Shown: piece by piece, positions 18,697 through 27,632 of the stretch
Layout: each line of letters starts with the position of its first letter
Numbering within the stretch: position 1 is the first letter of the stretch
Assembly: GCF_003432385.1 (NCBI RefSeq)
Contig: NZ_CP031841.1
Location: 3,883,579 to 3,947,578, forward strand
DNA: 64,000 nucleotides
Source: Breoghania sp. L-A4
GTDB taxonomy: Bacteria; Pseudomonadota; Alphaproteobacteria; Rhizobiales; Stappiaceae
Reading direction: 5' to 3'
Translations under genes and position numbers: made by a program
Notes under the pieces: generated by a model
Databases searched by the model: none
What the model was told of the DNA's origin: nothing
Seen by the model: only the letters and a program-made list of their open reading frames with translations

Positions 18697-19863
18697 TCAG
18701 CGGCCGCCGAGCACAGCGATGTAGTCCGAGACCCAGCGGTAATAGGGCACGCAAGCCTCCTGGCTGCCGCAACTGGAAACCGGCGTGCGCCAGAAGTGGG
18801 TGCGCTCGAAATTGCCCAACCCGTTGGTCTCGCAGCCTTCGTCGCCGAGCAACGCGTTGCCCTTGCAGGCCTCGAGATTGGACGGCACCGAACCGAACCA
18901 GGCGGCGAGGTCGCCCTGCAGCTTCGGGCTGATCGAATGCTCGAGCCACATGTAGGCGCAATTGGGATGGGCGGCATCCGCATGCATCATGGTGGTGTCC
19001 GCCCAGCCGGTGGCGCCTTCCACGGGAATCGTGCTGGCGATGGGCTGGTCCTGGGACTTCAGGATATTGACCTGGAACGGCCACGAGGAGGAGGCGACGA
19101 CGCCCTCGTTGGTGAAGTCATCGATCTGCACGAAGGCGTCGTGCCAGTAACGCGCGACGACCTTGCGCTGACCTCGCAACAGCTCGAGCGCCGCCTTGTA
19201 CTGATCCTCGTTCAGCTCATAGGGATCCTTGATGCCGAGATCGGGATTGTTGTGCATCAGGTAGAGCGCCGCGTCCGCGATGTAGATCGGCCCGTCGAAC
19301 GCCTGCACCCGGCCGACGTTGGACTTGCCGTCGGGAAGCGTCTGTTCCTCGAACACGATGTTCCAGCTCGCGGGCGGCTCCTTGAAGGTCTCCGTGTTGT
19401 ACATCAGCACGTTGGAGCCCCACTGGTAGGGCACGCCGTAGTGCGTGCCGCCGACCGTGTGCCACGGCGCGTCCTTGAGCCGGTCGTCGACCTTGCCCCA
19501 GCTGGGGACCAGATCGGTGTTGATCGGCTGCACGCGCTTGCCGGAGATCAGCCGCAGTGAGGCGTCGCCCGATGCGGTGACGAGATCGAAGCCGCCCTCG
19601 TTCATCAAGGCGACCATTTCATCGGAGGTGCCGGCGGTCTTAATGTTGACCTTGCAGCCGGTGTCCGCCTCGAAGGAGGTGACCCAGTCGTAGGCCTTGT
19701 CGGTTTCGCCGCGCTCGATGTAGCCCGGCCACGCGACGATATCGACGGCCCCTTCGCCGGGGCCGATTTCGGTTTTCATCTCCGCGCCGAATGCGGTTCC
19801 CGCATGGGGCACGACAAGGCTGGCCGCGAGAAGCGTGGCGGCTGTGCGTCGAATGCTGCGCAT
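18697..19863 (-). CDS. ydcS: putrescine-type ABC transporter solute-binding protein YdcS
   Basis: A 388-residue periplasmic binding protein. The start at 19863 (MRSIRRTAATLLAAS) has GGGAG upstream and gives a Sec signal with cleavage after TAFGA near residue 27. It matches E. coli YdcS almost block for block: IVAWPGYIERGETDK, YDLVTASGDASLRLI-like text, VPYQWGSNVLMYNTETF, DGPIYIADAAL and GCETNGLGNFERTHFW. It is the first gene of the ydcS-T-U-V-patD operon. E. coli YdcS has also been linked to polyhydroxybutyrate synthesis; whether that holds here cannot be judged. Confidence 0.93.
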   Translation of the reverse strand: MRSIRRTAATLLAASLVVPHAGTAFGAEMKTEIGPGEGAVDIVAWPGYIERGETDKAYDWVTSFEADTGCKVNIKTAGTSDEMVALMNEGGFDLVTASGDASLRLISGKRVQPINTDLVPSWGKVDDRLKDAPWHTVGGTHYGVPYQWGSNVLMYNTETFKEPPASWNIVFEEQTLPDGKSNVGRVQAFDGPIYIADAALYLMHNNPDLGIKDPYELNEDQYKAALELLRGQRKVVARYWHDAFVQIDDFTNEGVVASSSWPFQVNILKSQDQPIASTIPVEGATGWADTTMMHADAAHPNCAYMWLEHSISPKLQGDLAAWFGSVPSNLEACKGNALLGDEGCETNGLGNFERTHFWRTPVSSCGSQEACVPYYRWVSDYIAVLGGR

Positions 19864-19987
19864 GGAAGTCTCCCTGTTGCCCGAAGTCCGGCACAGACCC
19901 CCCTGGTTTTTCTCGGCCCATGCGACTTCTGACAGGAGCATGACTCGCAGCGTCGATCTTTCGCCAATGCAAAATTCAGAAGGCCAA

Positions 19988-20004
19988 TATCGATTTTTCC
20001 GATA
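19988..20004. promoter_or_regulatory. TATCG-N7-CGATA dyad upstream of ydcS
   Basis: An imperfectly spaced inverted repeat in the AT-rich stretch 125 bp upstream of the ydcS start, between ydcS and the LysR gene. Its size (17 bp) and AT-rich centre fit a LysR-type operator. The LysR gene lies upstream on the same strand, so it may control the ydc operon. This is a single weak site. Confidence 0.3.
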
Positions 20005-20055
20005 CCAGACAGATGAGTACCACCCGAAACCGTTACGGCAGGCCCGGCAGACGCT

Positions 20056-20955
20056 CTACCGGGCGCGATGCATCTTGCTGATACCGATGAAATCGCTGGC
20101 GTTGGCCGGCAGCCCGGAGCCGCGCCGCCAGACGATGCCCACGTGCACCGACGGCAGCGGTTCGGTGGCGGGACGGGACTCGATGCGGTCACCTTCCAGC
20201 GACCAGGGCCGGTAGACCAGATCCGGCAGGATGGCGACGCCCGCGCCCGTGGCCACCAGCCCGCGCACGGCCTCCACCGACCGGGTGCGGAAGGCCACCT
20301 TGGGCCGGAATCCGTGCTCGGACCAAAACGTCTGGGTGGCTTCCTCGACCTCGTCCAGCGACAGCATGACATGCGGCTCCTTGGCCACATCGGACAGGGA
20401 CACGGTGTCCGAAGCCGTCAGTGGATGGCCGTGCGGCAGCCAGACGCGGTATTCCATCCGCCCGAGCAGTTCCATGCGCAAGGCCTGGTCGACCCGCTGG
20501 TCGGGCACCACCATGACGGCCACGTCGAGCTCGCCGTTGATCAAAAGATGCTCCAGATATTCGCGGTTGTCCTCAACGGCGGAGACTGTAACCGCCGGAT
20601 TGGCGCGCCGGTATCGCGCCAGCAGATCGGAAAACACATAGCCCGCAACAAGCGAGGTGACGCCGACATGCAGCTCGCCGGTGGCGCCCTCGCCTTCCAC
20701 CGCCAGCGACCGGCGCGCGTCGGCGACGGTCTCCAAAATGCGGCTGGCATGGCGCAGGAAAAGCTGCCCCTTGTGGGTCAGCATGACGCCGCGCCGGGTG
20801 CGCTCGATGAGCTGCAATCCGAGGTCGGCCTCCAAATCCTGCACGGCGGTGGTCACCGTGGATTGCGAGACGGCAAGCTGCTGCGCCGCGCCGGAGATCG
20901 ACTTGGCGTCGGCCACCGCGATGAAGAACTGCAACTGCCGTAGCTTGAAGGCCAT
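20056..20955 (-). CDS. LysR-family transcriptional regulator
   Basis: A 299-residue regulator. The N-terminal winged helix (SISGAAQQLAVSQSTVTTAV, residues ~18-37) is followed by the linker helix and a two-lobed effector domain of normal length (LHVGVTSLVAGYVFSDLL to FRTRSVEAVRGLVATGAGVAI). It lies upstream of ydcS on the same strand with a 192-bp gap, and downstream lies the amidohydrolase/Liv cluster. It could regulate either. E. coli ydcSTUVW is controlled by a different regulator type (YdcR, GntR/MocR-like), so this would be a local replacement. Confidence 0.85.
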   Translation of the reverse strand: MAFKLRQLQFFIAVADAKSISGAAQQLAVSQSTVTTAVQDLEADLGLQLIERTRRGVMLTHKGQLFLRHASRILETVADARRSLAVEGEGATGELHVGVTSLVAGYVFSDLLARYRRANPAVTVSAVEDNREYLEHLLINGELDVAVMVVPDQRVDQALRMELLGRMEYRVWLPHGHPLTASDTVSLSDVAKEPHVMLSLDEVEEATQTFWSEHGFRPKVAFRTRSVEAVRGLVATGAGVAILPDLVYRPWSLEGDRIESRPATEPLPSVHVGIVWRRGSGLPANASDFIGISKMHRAR

Positions 20956-21059
20956 ATCGGGCGCTATCCCCAGACCGCTTCGCGGAACACCCGATCATTC
21001 CTAACCGAATTGCAGTGCTGGTGCGCCCCCGAATTCAGGACTTCATCCGGCGGGTTTGT

Positions 21060-22280
21060 TCACGGCGCGAAAAGCCGCGCCGGCGCCTGCTCGAAGGTCA
21101 TCCGGCCGCGCTTCATGCCCCACAGCGGGCGCACGATCTCCGCCACCACCTGGCCGCCGCTGGTCGCGGGCAGCGCCACGAAGGTCGCCTCCTCGCCGAC
21201 GGCGATCCGGCGGGCCATGTCGATCAGCCGGCGCGGAGCATCGGTCACCATGTCGAAACAGGCCTCCAGTTCCGCCTTCGTGCTGAGCTGGTGCACGTTG
21301 GCATAGAGATTGGCCATGCGCGGCAGCGACAGATCGCCATAGGGCGTGAACGGGTTGAGCACGTTGTTGGTGGCCACGGTGCAGCACACGCCCTGCGCGT
21401 GAAACAGGTGCGCAGGGGCCACGCCGCGCGGCACCAGATGATCCGATCCGCGTCCCATCAGAAACAGATCCGTCGCGGGCAGCACGGTGAGCGCGACACC
21501 CGCCTCACGCATCAGCCCGATCGCCTGGGCCAGGTCATCGGGCGGCAGGGCGGAGAGCTTGGTCACATGGCCGATGGCCACCCGCCCCTGCCATCCGAAG
21601 GCGATCGTCTGGCGGGCGATTTCATCGAGATGCCGCCAGCTCGGGTCCAGATCGAAATCCAGATGAAAATCCAGATCCACGTCGTGGGCGCGGGCCATCT
21701 CGAACAGTATACGGATCTGCGCCTGCGGATCGGCATCGGTGTAGGGACAGCCTCCGAGGAGATCCGCCCCCATGTCCAGCGCCTGTTCCAGAAGCTCGCG
21801 CGTGCCCGCCAGATTGGTCAGACCGTCCTGCGGGAAGACGCACATCTGCAGATCCAGCGCCCAGGCGAAGTCACGTTTCAGACGCAGCACCGCCTCAAAG
21901 CCTTTCAGCCCGATGACGGGGTCGATCTCCACATGGGTGCGCAGCGCGTTGGTGCCCTGCACGATGGCCTTCTCCAGCACCCCCTTGCCGCGCGCGTAGA
22001 CATCCGCCTCGGTGAAGCCGGCTTTCGCCTGGACGACGGACGCGATGGCGCCCTCAAGCGTGCCGGTCTCGTTGCGGCACCGGTCGAGGATACAGGCCTT
22101 GTCCAGATGGATATGGCTTTCCACAAACCCGGGAATGAGCAGGGCGCCCGCCCCGTCGATCTCCTCGCCCGGCGCCGAGAGTCCCGGCCCGATTTCCGCG
22201 ATCGCGCCGTCGCGCACAGCCACATCCACAAGCCCCTCGGAGCCGGCGACGCGCACCTGCCTGATGAGAAAGCCGCTCAT
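21060..22280 (-). CDS. amidohydrolase, cytosine deaminase/AtzC-like, with unusual active-site residues
   Basis: A 406-residue TIM-barrel amidohydrolase related to cytosine deaminase and N-isopropylammelide hydrolase. The HxH motif is in ESHIHLDKA (~55-63), a later His is in IGHVTKLSA, and the C-terminal block is NNVLNPFTPYGD. Two features differ from classic CodA: the HxDE-type segment reads FHLDFDLDP without the glutamate, and the conserved metal Asp position reads Asn (ATNNVLNP). The start at 22280 overlaps the end of the fused transporter gene by four bases. The substrate is therefore probably the compound imported by that system. A deaminase or amidohydrolase of an N-heterocycle is the best guess; cytosine itself is not supported. 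Confidence 0.78.
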   Translation of the reverse strand: MSGFLIRQVRVAGSEGLVDVAVRDGAIAEIGPGLSAPGEEIDGAGALLIPGFVESHIHLDKACILDRCRNETGTLEGAIASVVQAKAGFTEADVYARGKGVLEKAIVQGTNALRTHVEIDPVIGLKGFEAVLRLKRDFAWALDLQMCVFPQDGLTNLAGTRELLEQALDMGADLLGGCPYTDADPQAQIRILFEMARAHDVDLDFHLDFDLDPSWRHLDEIARQTIAFGWQGRVAIGHVTKLSALPPDDLAQAIGLMREAGVALTVLPATDLFLMGRGSDHLVPRGVAPAHLFHAQGVCCTVATNNVLNPFTPYGDLSLPRMANLYANVHQLSTKAELEACFDMVTDAPRRLIDMARRIAVGEEATFVALPATSGGQVVAEIVRPLWGMKRGRMTFEQAPARLFAP

Positions 22281-24789
22281 CGAGCCACCTCCGAACGGTC
22301 GTCCCGGGCGTCACCGCCCAGATAGGCGGCGGTGAGGCGGGGGTCTGACGCCAGCGTCTTGGCGGGGCCTTCCATGACGATCCGTCCCTGCTCCAGCACG
22401 TAGCCGTAATCGGCCACGCCCAGGGCCAGGGAGGCCATCTGGTCGACCAGCAGGATCGTGGTACCCTCGTCGCGAAGCTCGGCCAGAATGGCGTAAAGCT
22501 CATTGATCATGGCCGGCGCCAGACCGAGCGACGGCTCGTCCAGCAGCAGCACCTTCGGCCGGGCCATCAGCCCGCGGGCGATCGCCATCATCTGCTGCTC
22601 ACCACCCGACAGAAGCCCGGCGCGGCTGGTCAGCCGGTCCTTCAGGCGCGGGAACCGGTCCAGCAGCGCAGGGATCTCCGAGGGGTCCGAGGTCCCGCGG
22701 CGCTTGTAGGCGCCCAGTTCAATGTTCTCCAGAACGGTCAGTTCCGGAAACACCTGACGCCCCTCGGGCACAAGCACCAGGCCGCGGCTGACGAGCGCAT
22801 GCGGCGGCAGTTCCTGCACGGGCTCGTCGTTCAGGATGATGCTGCCGGAAACCGGGCGGTGCAGGCCGGAAACGGCAGACAGAAACGTTGATTTGCCGGC
22901 ACCGTTCGCGCCCAGAAGCGCCACCATGGCGCCGGGGCGCACCTTCATGGAGACATCCTGCAGCACCGGCGCCGCGCCGTAGCCGGCCGTCAGCTTCAGG
23001 GTGGAGAGCACCGGCGTTTCCTCCTTCGCCAGCGGTTCGGCCCGCGGCAGCGCCGGGGCGGAGCCGTCGCCGAGATAGGCGGCGATCACCGTCTTGTCGG
23101 ACTGGATCTCGGCGGGCGTGCCGAAGGCGATGGGCTTGCCCGCGTCCACGGCCTGGATGCGGTCGGAGATGCCCATGACAAGCTCCATGTCATGCTCGAC
23201 AAGAACGACCGCGATGCCGAGATCCGCGATCTTGCGCAGCAGGACCGAGAGCTGATCCTTGTCGGCGCGCATGAGACCGGCCGCCGGCTCGTCCAGCAGA
23301 AGGATCCCCGGCTGCAGGGCGAGCGCGCGGGCGATCTCCACCAGACGCCTGTCCACATGCGGCAGATCACCCGCCCGCTTGTCCAGATCGCCGGTATAGC
23401 CGCAGTAGCGAAGAAACCCCGCGGCCCGCGAAAGGTTCTGAGCGGACTCGATGGCCCGGAACGGCGCCAGCAGCGCGCCGCGCGGCATGCCCGACACCAC
23501 ATTGGCCACGACCGACATTTTCTCGAACAGTTTGGTGGTCTGGTAGGTGCGCGCGATGCCGTGGCGCGCGGCCTCATGCGCCGGCAATCCGGTCAGATCC
23601 ACCGCGCCAAGCGTAATGGTCCCGTCCGTCGGCTTGTAGAAGCCGCTGACCATGTTGAGGATCGTCGTCTTTCCCGCGCCATTGGGGCCGATGATGGAGG
23701 TCACCTGCCCCGGCTGGAACGCAAGCGAGACGTCTTCCACCGCCCGCACACCGCCGAAGGAAATCCCCAGATCGGCAATCTCGAGAACCTGCGGCCTGGC
23801 GGCGGCGATGAACGCCTCGACATCATCCGCATCGATCGGCGTGATGGCGCGTTTCGGGCGCGGCAGAAAGGCGGTCACCGTGCCCACCAGCCCGCGCGGG
23901 GCGATCAGCAGCACGACCACCAGAAGCGCGCCGAAGAACAGCAGCCGGTATTCGGCGAGAGCGGAGAGAAACTCCGGCAGCAGAACCGTCACCAGCGCGC
24001 CAGCCAGCGGCCCCAGCACCGTTCCCGCGCCGCCGATCAGGATGGCGAAGAGATACAGGATCGACTGGGAGAACGGGAAATTGCTCGGCGCGATGAACAT
24101 CATCAGCGGCGTGAATAGCCCGCCGGCCAGACCGGCCATCGCCGCGGCAATGGCGAAGGCGGCGGATTTGACGACAAACGGCTTGTAGCCAAGAGAACTC
24201 GCGGCGATCTCGGCGTCGCGGATGCCCGTCATCGCCATGCCCCAGCCGCTATCGGCCAGCCGCCGGTACAGATAGAGCGACAGACCGGCCAGGAAAATGC
24301 CGAGAAGCACCAGATCGCGTTCCGCAAAAACGTAACCGCCGATCTGCGGCATCGGAAAGCCCATGAGACCGTTCTGGCCGCCCGTCATGGAGCGCCACTC
24401 CACCGCGCCGTGCTCGACGATGAAGGCGAACGCGATGGTCACCATGGCGAGAAACGGACCCGCCATGCGGGCGGCGGGAATGGCGAGAAGACATCCCGCG
24501 GCCCCGCCAGAAGCGCCGCCGAGGGCAGCGCCAGCCAGAAGCTGACGCCCGCAAGCGTCAGGACGCCGCTGGCATAGGCGCCGATGGCGAAGAAGCCGAC
24601 CTGACCGAGCGAGACGAGGCCCGTCAGGCCGTACAGGACATTGAGACCGACGCCGAGAATGGTCGTCAGCGCCACAAGGCCCATGATGAACTGGATGTAG
24701 CCTCCGGCCGTTGCGGCGACCGCCGCGCCGCCGATGGTCAAAGCCAGAATGAGAAGATCGAGCGCCGCCCGGGACATGAATGTTTGCAT
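22277..24789 (-). CDS. fused LivM-LivG-LivF ABC transporter protein (one apparent frameshift)
   Basis: A single reading unit of about 837 residues after restoring one C in the run 24502-24505. Residues ~1-320 are a LivM-type permease (YIQFIMGLVALTTILGVGLN, then LGPLAGALVTVLLPEF). Residues ~330-580 are a LivG-type ATPase with Walker A GPNGAGKT at ~368-375 and Walker B LLLDEPAAGL. Residues ~595-830 are a LivF-type ATPase with Walker A GANGAGKS at ~627-634 and LLSGGEQQMMAIARGL. The LivG half has a degenerate signature, DLPHVDRRLVEIA, instead of LSxGQ. The start at 24789 has GAGGG upstream. With LivH and the binding protein upstream it makes an importer for an amino-acid-like or heterocyclic ligand. 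Confidence 0.85.
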
Positions 24790-24801
24790 TGGTGTGGACC
24801 C

Positions 24802-25677
24802 TCAGACCTTCTTCACAGCCGGACGGCCGAACAGCCCGTCCGGCTTCCAGATGAGCGCCAGGATCACCAGGGCGAAAACGACGATATGCGTGGAGGACGA
24901 GCCGAGGTAGGTGGTCACCAACGCCTCGACCAGACCGTAGAGGAAGCCCGCGAGCATGACGCCCGAGGCGGATGTCATGCCGCCGAGGATCGCCACGGCG
25001 AAAGCCTTGAGCCCGAACAGGGTTCCCATTTCCGAATGGACCGAGAACAGCGGCGCGATCAGCAGACCGGCGAAGCCCGCCAGCATGGAGGACATGGCGA
25101 AGGAGCCGGTGACCATCGCCGTGGTGTTGATGCCCATAAGCCGCGCCGCCTGGAGGTTCTGCACCACGGCCAGCAGCGCGCGGCCCTGCAGCGTCTTGCG
25201 GAACAGGAAATGCAAAGCGAGCGCCACGCCGATGGCGGCGAAGGGAATGAGGATCTGTTGCGGATAGATTCCGGTGCCGGCGAATTGCCAGGTGGATTGG
25301 GTCAGCGCGGATGACAGCGCGCGCGGCTCATTGCCGAAGGTGAACAGCACCGCGTTGTCGAGAAAGATGCCGCCGGCCACCGTGGCCATCAGCCAGGCCT
25401 CGGAATTGCGGATCACGAAGGGGCGCACAAGCAGGATTTCGACCACGCAGCCGAACAACCCGCAGCACAGGATCGCCAACGGATAGGCCACGAACCAGGG
25501 CAGACCGACGCGTTCGACGAACACATAGCCCAGCACGGCGCCGAGCATGACCACGGACCCTTGCGCGAAATTGACGGTCGAGGAGACCGAATAGGTGATC
25601 TGAAAGCCCAGGGCGATGAGCCCGTACATGCTTCCAAGCCCGATGCCAGTGACAAGCGCGGCGATCAAGAGGGTCAT
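24802..25677 (-). CDS. branched-chain-amino-acid-type ABC transporter permease, LivH family
   Basis: A 291-residue inner-membrane permease with about eight helices. It has LivH hallmarks: SMYGLIALGFQITYSVSSTVNFAQG, GRALLAVVQNLQAARLMGIN, and the C-terminal IVVFALVILALIWKPDGLFG. It lies between the binding-protein gene and the LivM-G-F fusion (12-bp gap). Together they give the usual HMFGJ complement in three polypeptides instead of five. Confidence 0.9.
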   Translation of the reverse strand: MTLLIAALVTGIGLGSMYGLIALGFQITYSVSSTVNFAQGSVVMLGAVLGYVFVERVGLPWFVAYPLAILCCGLFGCVVEILLVRPFVIRNSEAWLMATVAGGIFLDNAVLFTFGNEPRALSSALTQSTWQFAGTGIYPQQILIPFAAIGVALALHFLFRKTLQGRALLAVVQNLQAARLMGINTTAMVTGSFAMSSMLAGFAGLLIAPLFSVHSEMGTLFGLKAFAVAILGGMTSASGVMLAGFLYGLVEALVTTYLGSSSTHIVVFALVILALIWKPDGLFGRPAVKKV

Positions 25678-25738
25678 GCGCGTTTCCCGTTCAAGTGCGA
25701 TTGGTGTTTTTCGGGTCCGGAGCCCGCTTTTGGGAAAG

Positions 25739-25771
25739 GGCCTCCCGCGCGCCGGCGGCGCGCGGGAGGCC
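25739..25771 (-). promoter_or_regulatory. stem-loop after the LivJ-type gene
   Basis: A perfect 15-bp stem (25739-25753 with 25757-25771) and a three-base loop, eight bases downstream of the binding-protein stop and 61 bp before LivH. There is no strong T-run on the transcribed side. It probably protects the binding-protein message and reduces read-through. This is the strongest of the six post-receptor hairpins in the window. Confidence 0.7.
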
Positions 25772-25779
25772 GCAGGTCA

Positions 25780-26967
25780 TCAGTCCTTCAACGGAATGAT
25801 TTCGCCTTCGACGAAATGCGCGAAGACATAGTCTTCCGGGCCGATCGCGTCCTGGTCTTCCGGCGAGAACGGGTCCGTGTAGGTCTTGATCAGGCCCTCG
25901 ACATTCTCGATGTCGTACATGGCCTGACGGATCGCCGGGCCGTCGGTCGAACCGGCCTTCTCGATGGCCGCGGCCAGCAGCAGCATGGCGTCATAGGCGT
26001 TGGCGATGCCGGTGGCCGGGGTCACATCGGCCGTGGTCTCGATTTCCGGAAACGTCTCCTGGAGCTTGGCGAACATGGCCTGGCCCTTCGCGTCGCCTTC
26101 CGTGAAGAGATAGGTCTGGATGAAATGCAGCTTCTCGCCGCTCTTGCCCGCCAGCTCGGTGAAGCGGCCGCCGGCCGGACCCCAGTGCGACGCCATCGGC
26201 ACGTCCCAGGCCATGCGGTCGAGCGACTTCACCACCTGGGCGGTGGGCGCCACATTCGCGACGACGAACAGGCCGTCCGCGCCGTTTTCCTTCAGCCGGG
26301 TCAGCTGCGGCACCACGTCCACATCGTTGGATTCGAACTTCTCGATGCCGGCGTGTTCCATGCCGCGCTTCTCCAGCGCCTTGATCAGACCCTTTTCGTT
26401 GGACTCGCCCCAAGGGTTGTTGATGAGGATCATGCCCGGCTTCTTGGAGCCGTAGTTGGAGACCAGATACTCGGTGATCGCCTCATCCACGTATTCGTCC
26501 ACCGCGGAGACGCGGAAGATGTAGTTTTCCTCCGCACCGTTCTTGGTGATGCCGGTGCCTGCCGCCCAAGGACCGACGAAGGGCACTTTCGACTGGTTGG
26601 CGAACGGCACGATGGCGAAGGACACAGGCGTGTCGAGACCGCCGATCAGGGCCGCGACGCCTTCGCGCTGCACCAGCTCGCGCGCGGCGACTAGGCCCTT
26701 GCCCGGATTGCTTTCGTCGTCGCGGCTGACGAGTTCGATCGGCTTGCCCAGCACGCCGCCCTTTGCGTTAATCTCATTGATGGCGATGGTCAGGCCGCGG
26801 GTGATCGCCTGGCCGGACTTCGCGGACTGGCCGGACAGCGCCGCGACCAGGCCGATCTTGACGGTGTCCGCGGCCAGCGCGGGGAAGCCGGTGGCAACCG
26901 CGAGGCTGACCACGCCCGACATCAGGACGCGACGCGTCATTTTAGGAAAAGAACGGGAAGACTGCAT
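25780..26967 (-). CDS. ABC transporter solute-binding protein, LivJ family
   Basis: A 395-residue periplasmic binding protein. The start at 26967 has AGAGGAG seven bases upstream. The N-terminus (KMTRRVLMSGVVSLAVATG, cleavage near PALAADT) is a signal with a twin-arginine-like start. The fold shows type I binding-protein motifs: IGLVAALSGQSAKSGQAITRG, the DDESNPGKG loop and the AALIGGLDTP hinge. The ligand is unknown; LivJ-like receptors bind amino acids, amides, urea or aromatic acids. It is first in the operon, with tandem TTGCATRCAA boxes about 150 bp upstream. Confidence 0.88.
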   Translation of the reverse strand: MQSSRSFPKMTRRVLMSGVVSLAVATGFPALAADTVKIGLVAALSGQSAKSGQAITRGLTIAINEINAKGGVLGKPIELVSRDDESNPGKGLVAARELVQREGVAALIGGLDTPVSFAIVPFANQSKVPFVGPWAAGTGITKNGAEENYIFRVSAVDEYVDEAITEYLVSNYGSKKPGMILINNPWGESNEKGLIKALEKRGMEHAGIEKFESNDVDVVPQLTRLKENGADGLFVVANVAPTAQVVKSLDRMAWDVPMASHWGPAGGRFTELAGKSGEKLHFIQTYLFTEGDAKGQAMFAKLQETFPEIETTADVTPATGIANAYDAMLLLAAAIEKAGSTDGPAIRQAMYDIENVEGLIKTYTDPFSPEDQDAIGPEDYVFAHFVEGEIIPLKD

Positions 26968-27111
26968 GCTGTGCTCCTCTGGATTTCAGCTCGATCGATC
27001 CGATACCCTTGTCAAAGCAAGCGGGATGCCAGAGTCATAAAATCGTTTAATAACAAATCGTTGTATGAAAATGCCTGCCTCACACCGGCGCTTTAACACC
27101 TGCCTCGCCCA

Positions 27112-27151
27112 AATTGCATGCAATTATTGCATACAAAATTTGCATACAAAA
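27112..27151. promoter_or_regulatory. three tandem TTGCATRCAA boxes at 13-bp spacing
   Basis: TTGCATGCAA at 27114-27123 (within the perfect palindrome AATTGCATGCAATT, 27112-27125) is followed by TTGCATACAA at 27127-27136 and again at 27140-27149. The phase is exactly 13 bp. A related TTGTATGAAA is at 27061. The gap separates the LivJ operon (minus) from the SnoaL-like gene (plus). TTG-N4-CAA dyads are typical of FCD-type GntR operators, and such a gene ends just beyond the SnoaL gene. It probably co-regulates both directions. Confidence 0.65.
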
Positions 27152-27211
27152 TTGCCGGCAGGCATCTATCATGGCCAAAAGCGATCTCATCACGAACGGG
27201 GCACCGATTAC

Positions 27212-27628
27212 ATGACCGCGACGAACACCACCGACCGTCTCAGCCCGGAAGCGCGCATCGTCTATGACTATCTGGAAGCATCGATGAAGCCGGACCCGGA
27301 TCTGGCCGCCACGTATGTCGCCGACACGGTGACGATCACCTTCACCGGCGGCCGCACGTTCGACCACCCGTCCGGGCCGACGGGCTTCAATGCCAAGCGC
27401 TACAAGTGGGTGAAGAAACGGATGGACACGTTCGACGTGGCAGAAGGGCCGAACGGCACCGTGGTCTATTCCGTGGGAACACTCTATGGCGAATGGCCGG
27501 ACGGAACGCCCTTCGAAGGCAACCGCTATGTCGACCGCTTCGAGGTCGAGAACGGCAAGATCACCAAGATGGACGTGTGGAACGACAGCGCCGAGCGCAT
27601 TCTGATCCGCATGGATATCGAGGCGTAG
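27212..27628 (+). CDS. SnoaL/NTF2-like domain protein of unknown function
   Basis: A 138-residue protein with the cone-shaped alpha+beta NTF2 fold suggested by EARIVYDYLEASMKPDPDLAATYV at the start and EGNRYVDRFEVENGKITKMD at the end, as in SnoaL-like cyclases, isomerases and ketosteroid isomerase relatives. The start at 27212 (MTATNTTDRL) was chosen because the family homology begins there; open frame upstream runs through the operator boxes. It is divergent from the LivJ operon and convergent with a GntR gene four bases away. It may be an accessory enzyme of the imported compound's pathway. No catalytic residue can be assigned with confidence. Confidence 0.65.
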   Translation: MTATNTTDRLSPEARIVYDYLEASMKPDPDLAATYVADTVTITFTGGRTFDHPSGPTGFNAKRYKWVKKRMDTFDVAEGPNGTVVYSVGTLYGEWPDGTPFEGNRYVDRFEVENGKITKMDVWNDSAERILIRMDIEA

Positions 27629-27632
27629 AGCG

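Noticed and set aside
21060-22280. Cytosine deaminase codA
   Set aside because: Key residues of CodA (HxDE glutamate and metal Asp) are not at the expected places.
22277-24789. The LivM-LivG-LivF fusion as a frameshift artefact joining separate genes
   Set aside because: The LivM/LivG and LivG/LivF junctions are continuous in one frame over 729 codons with linker-like text; the only break lies inside the LivM domain.
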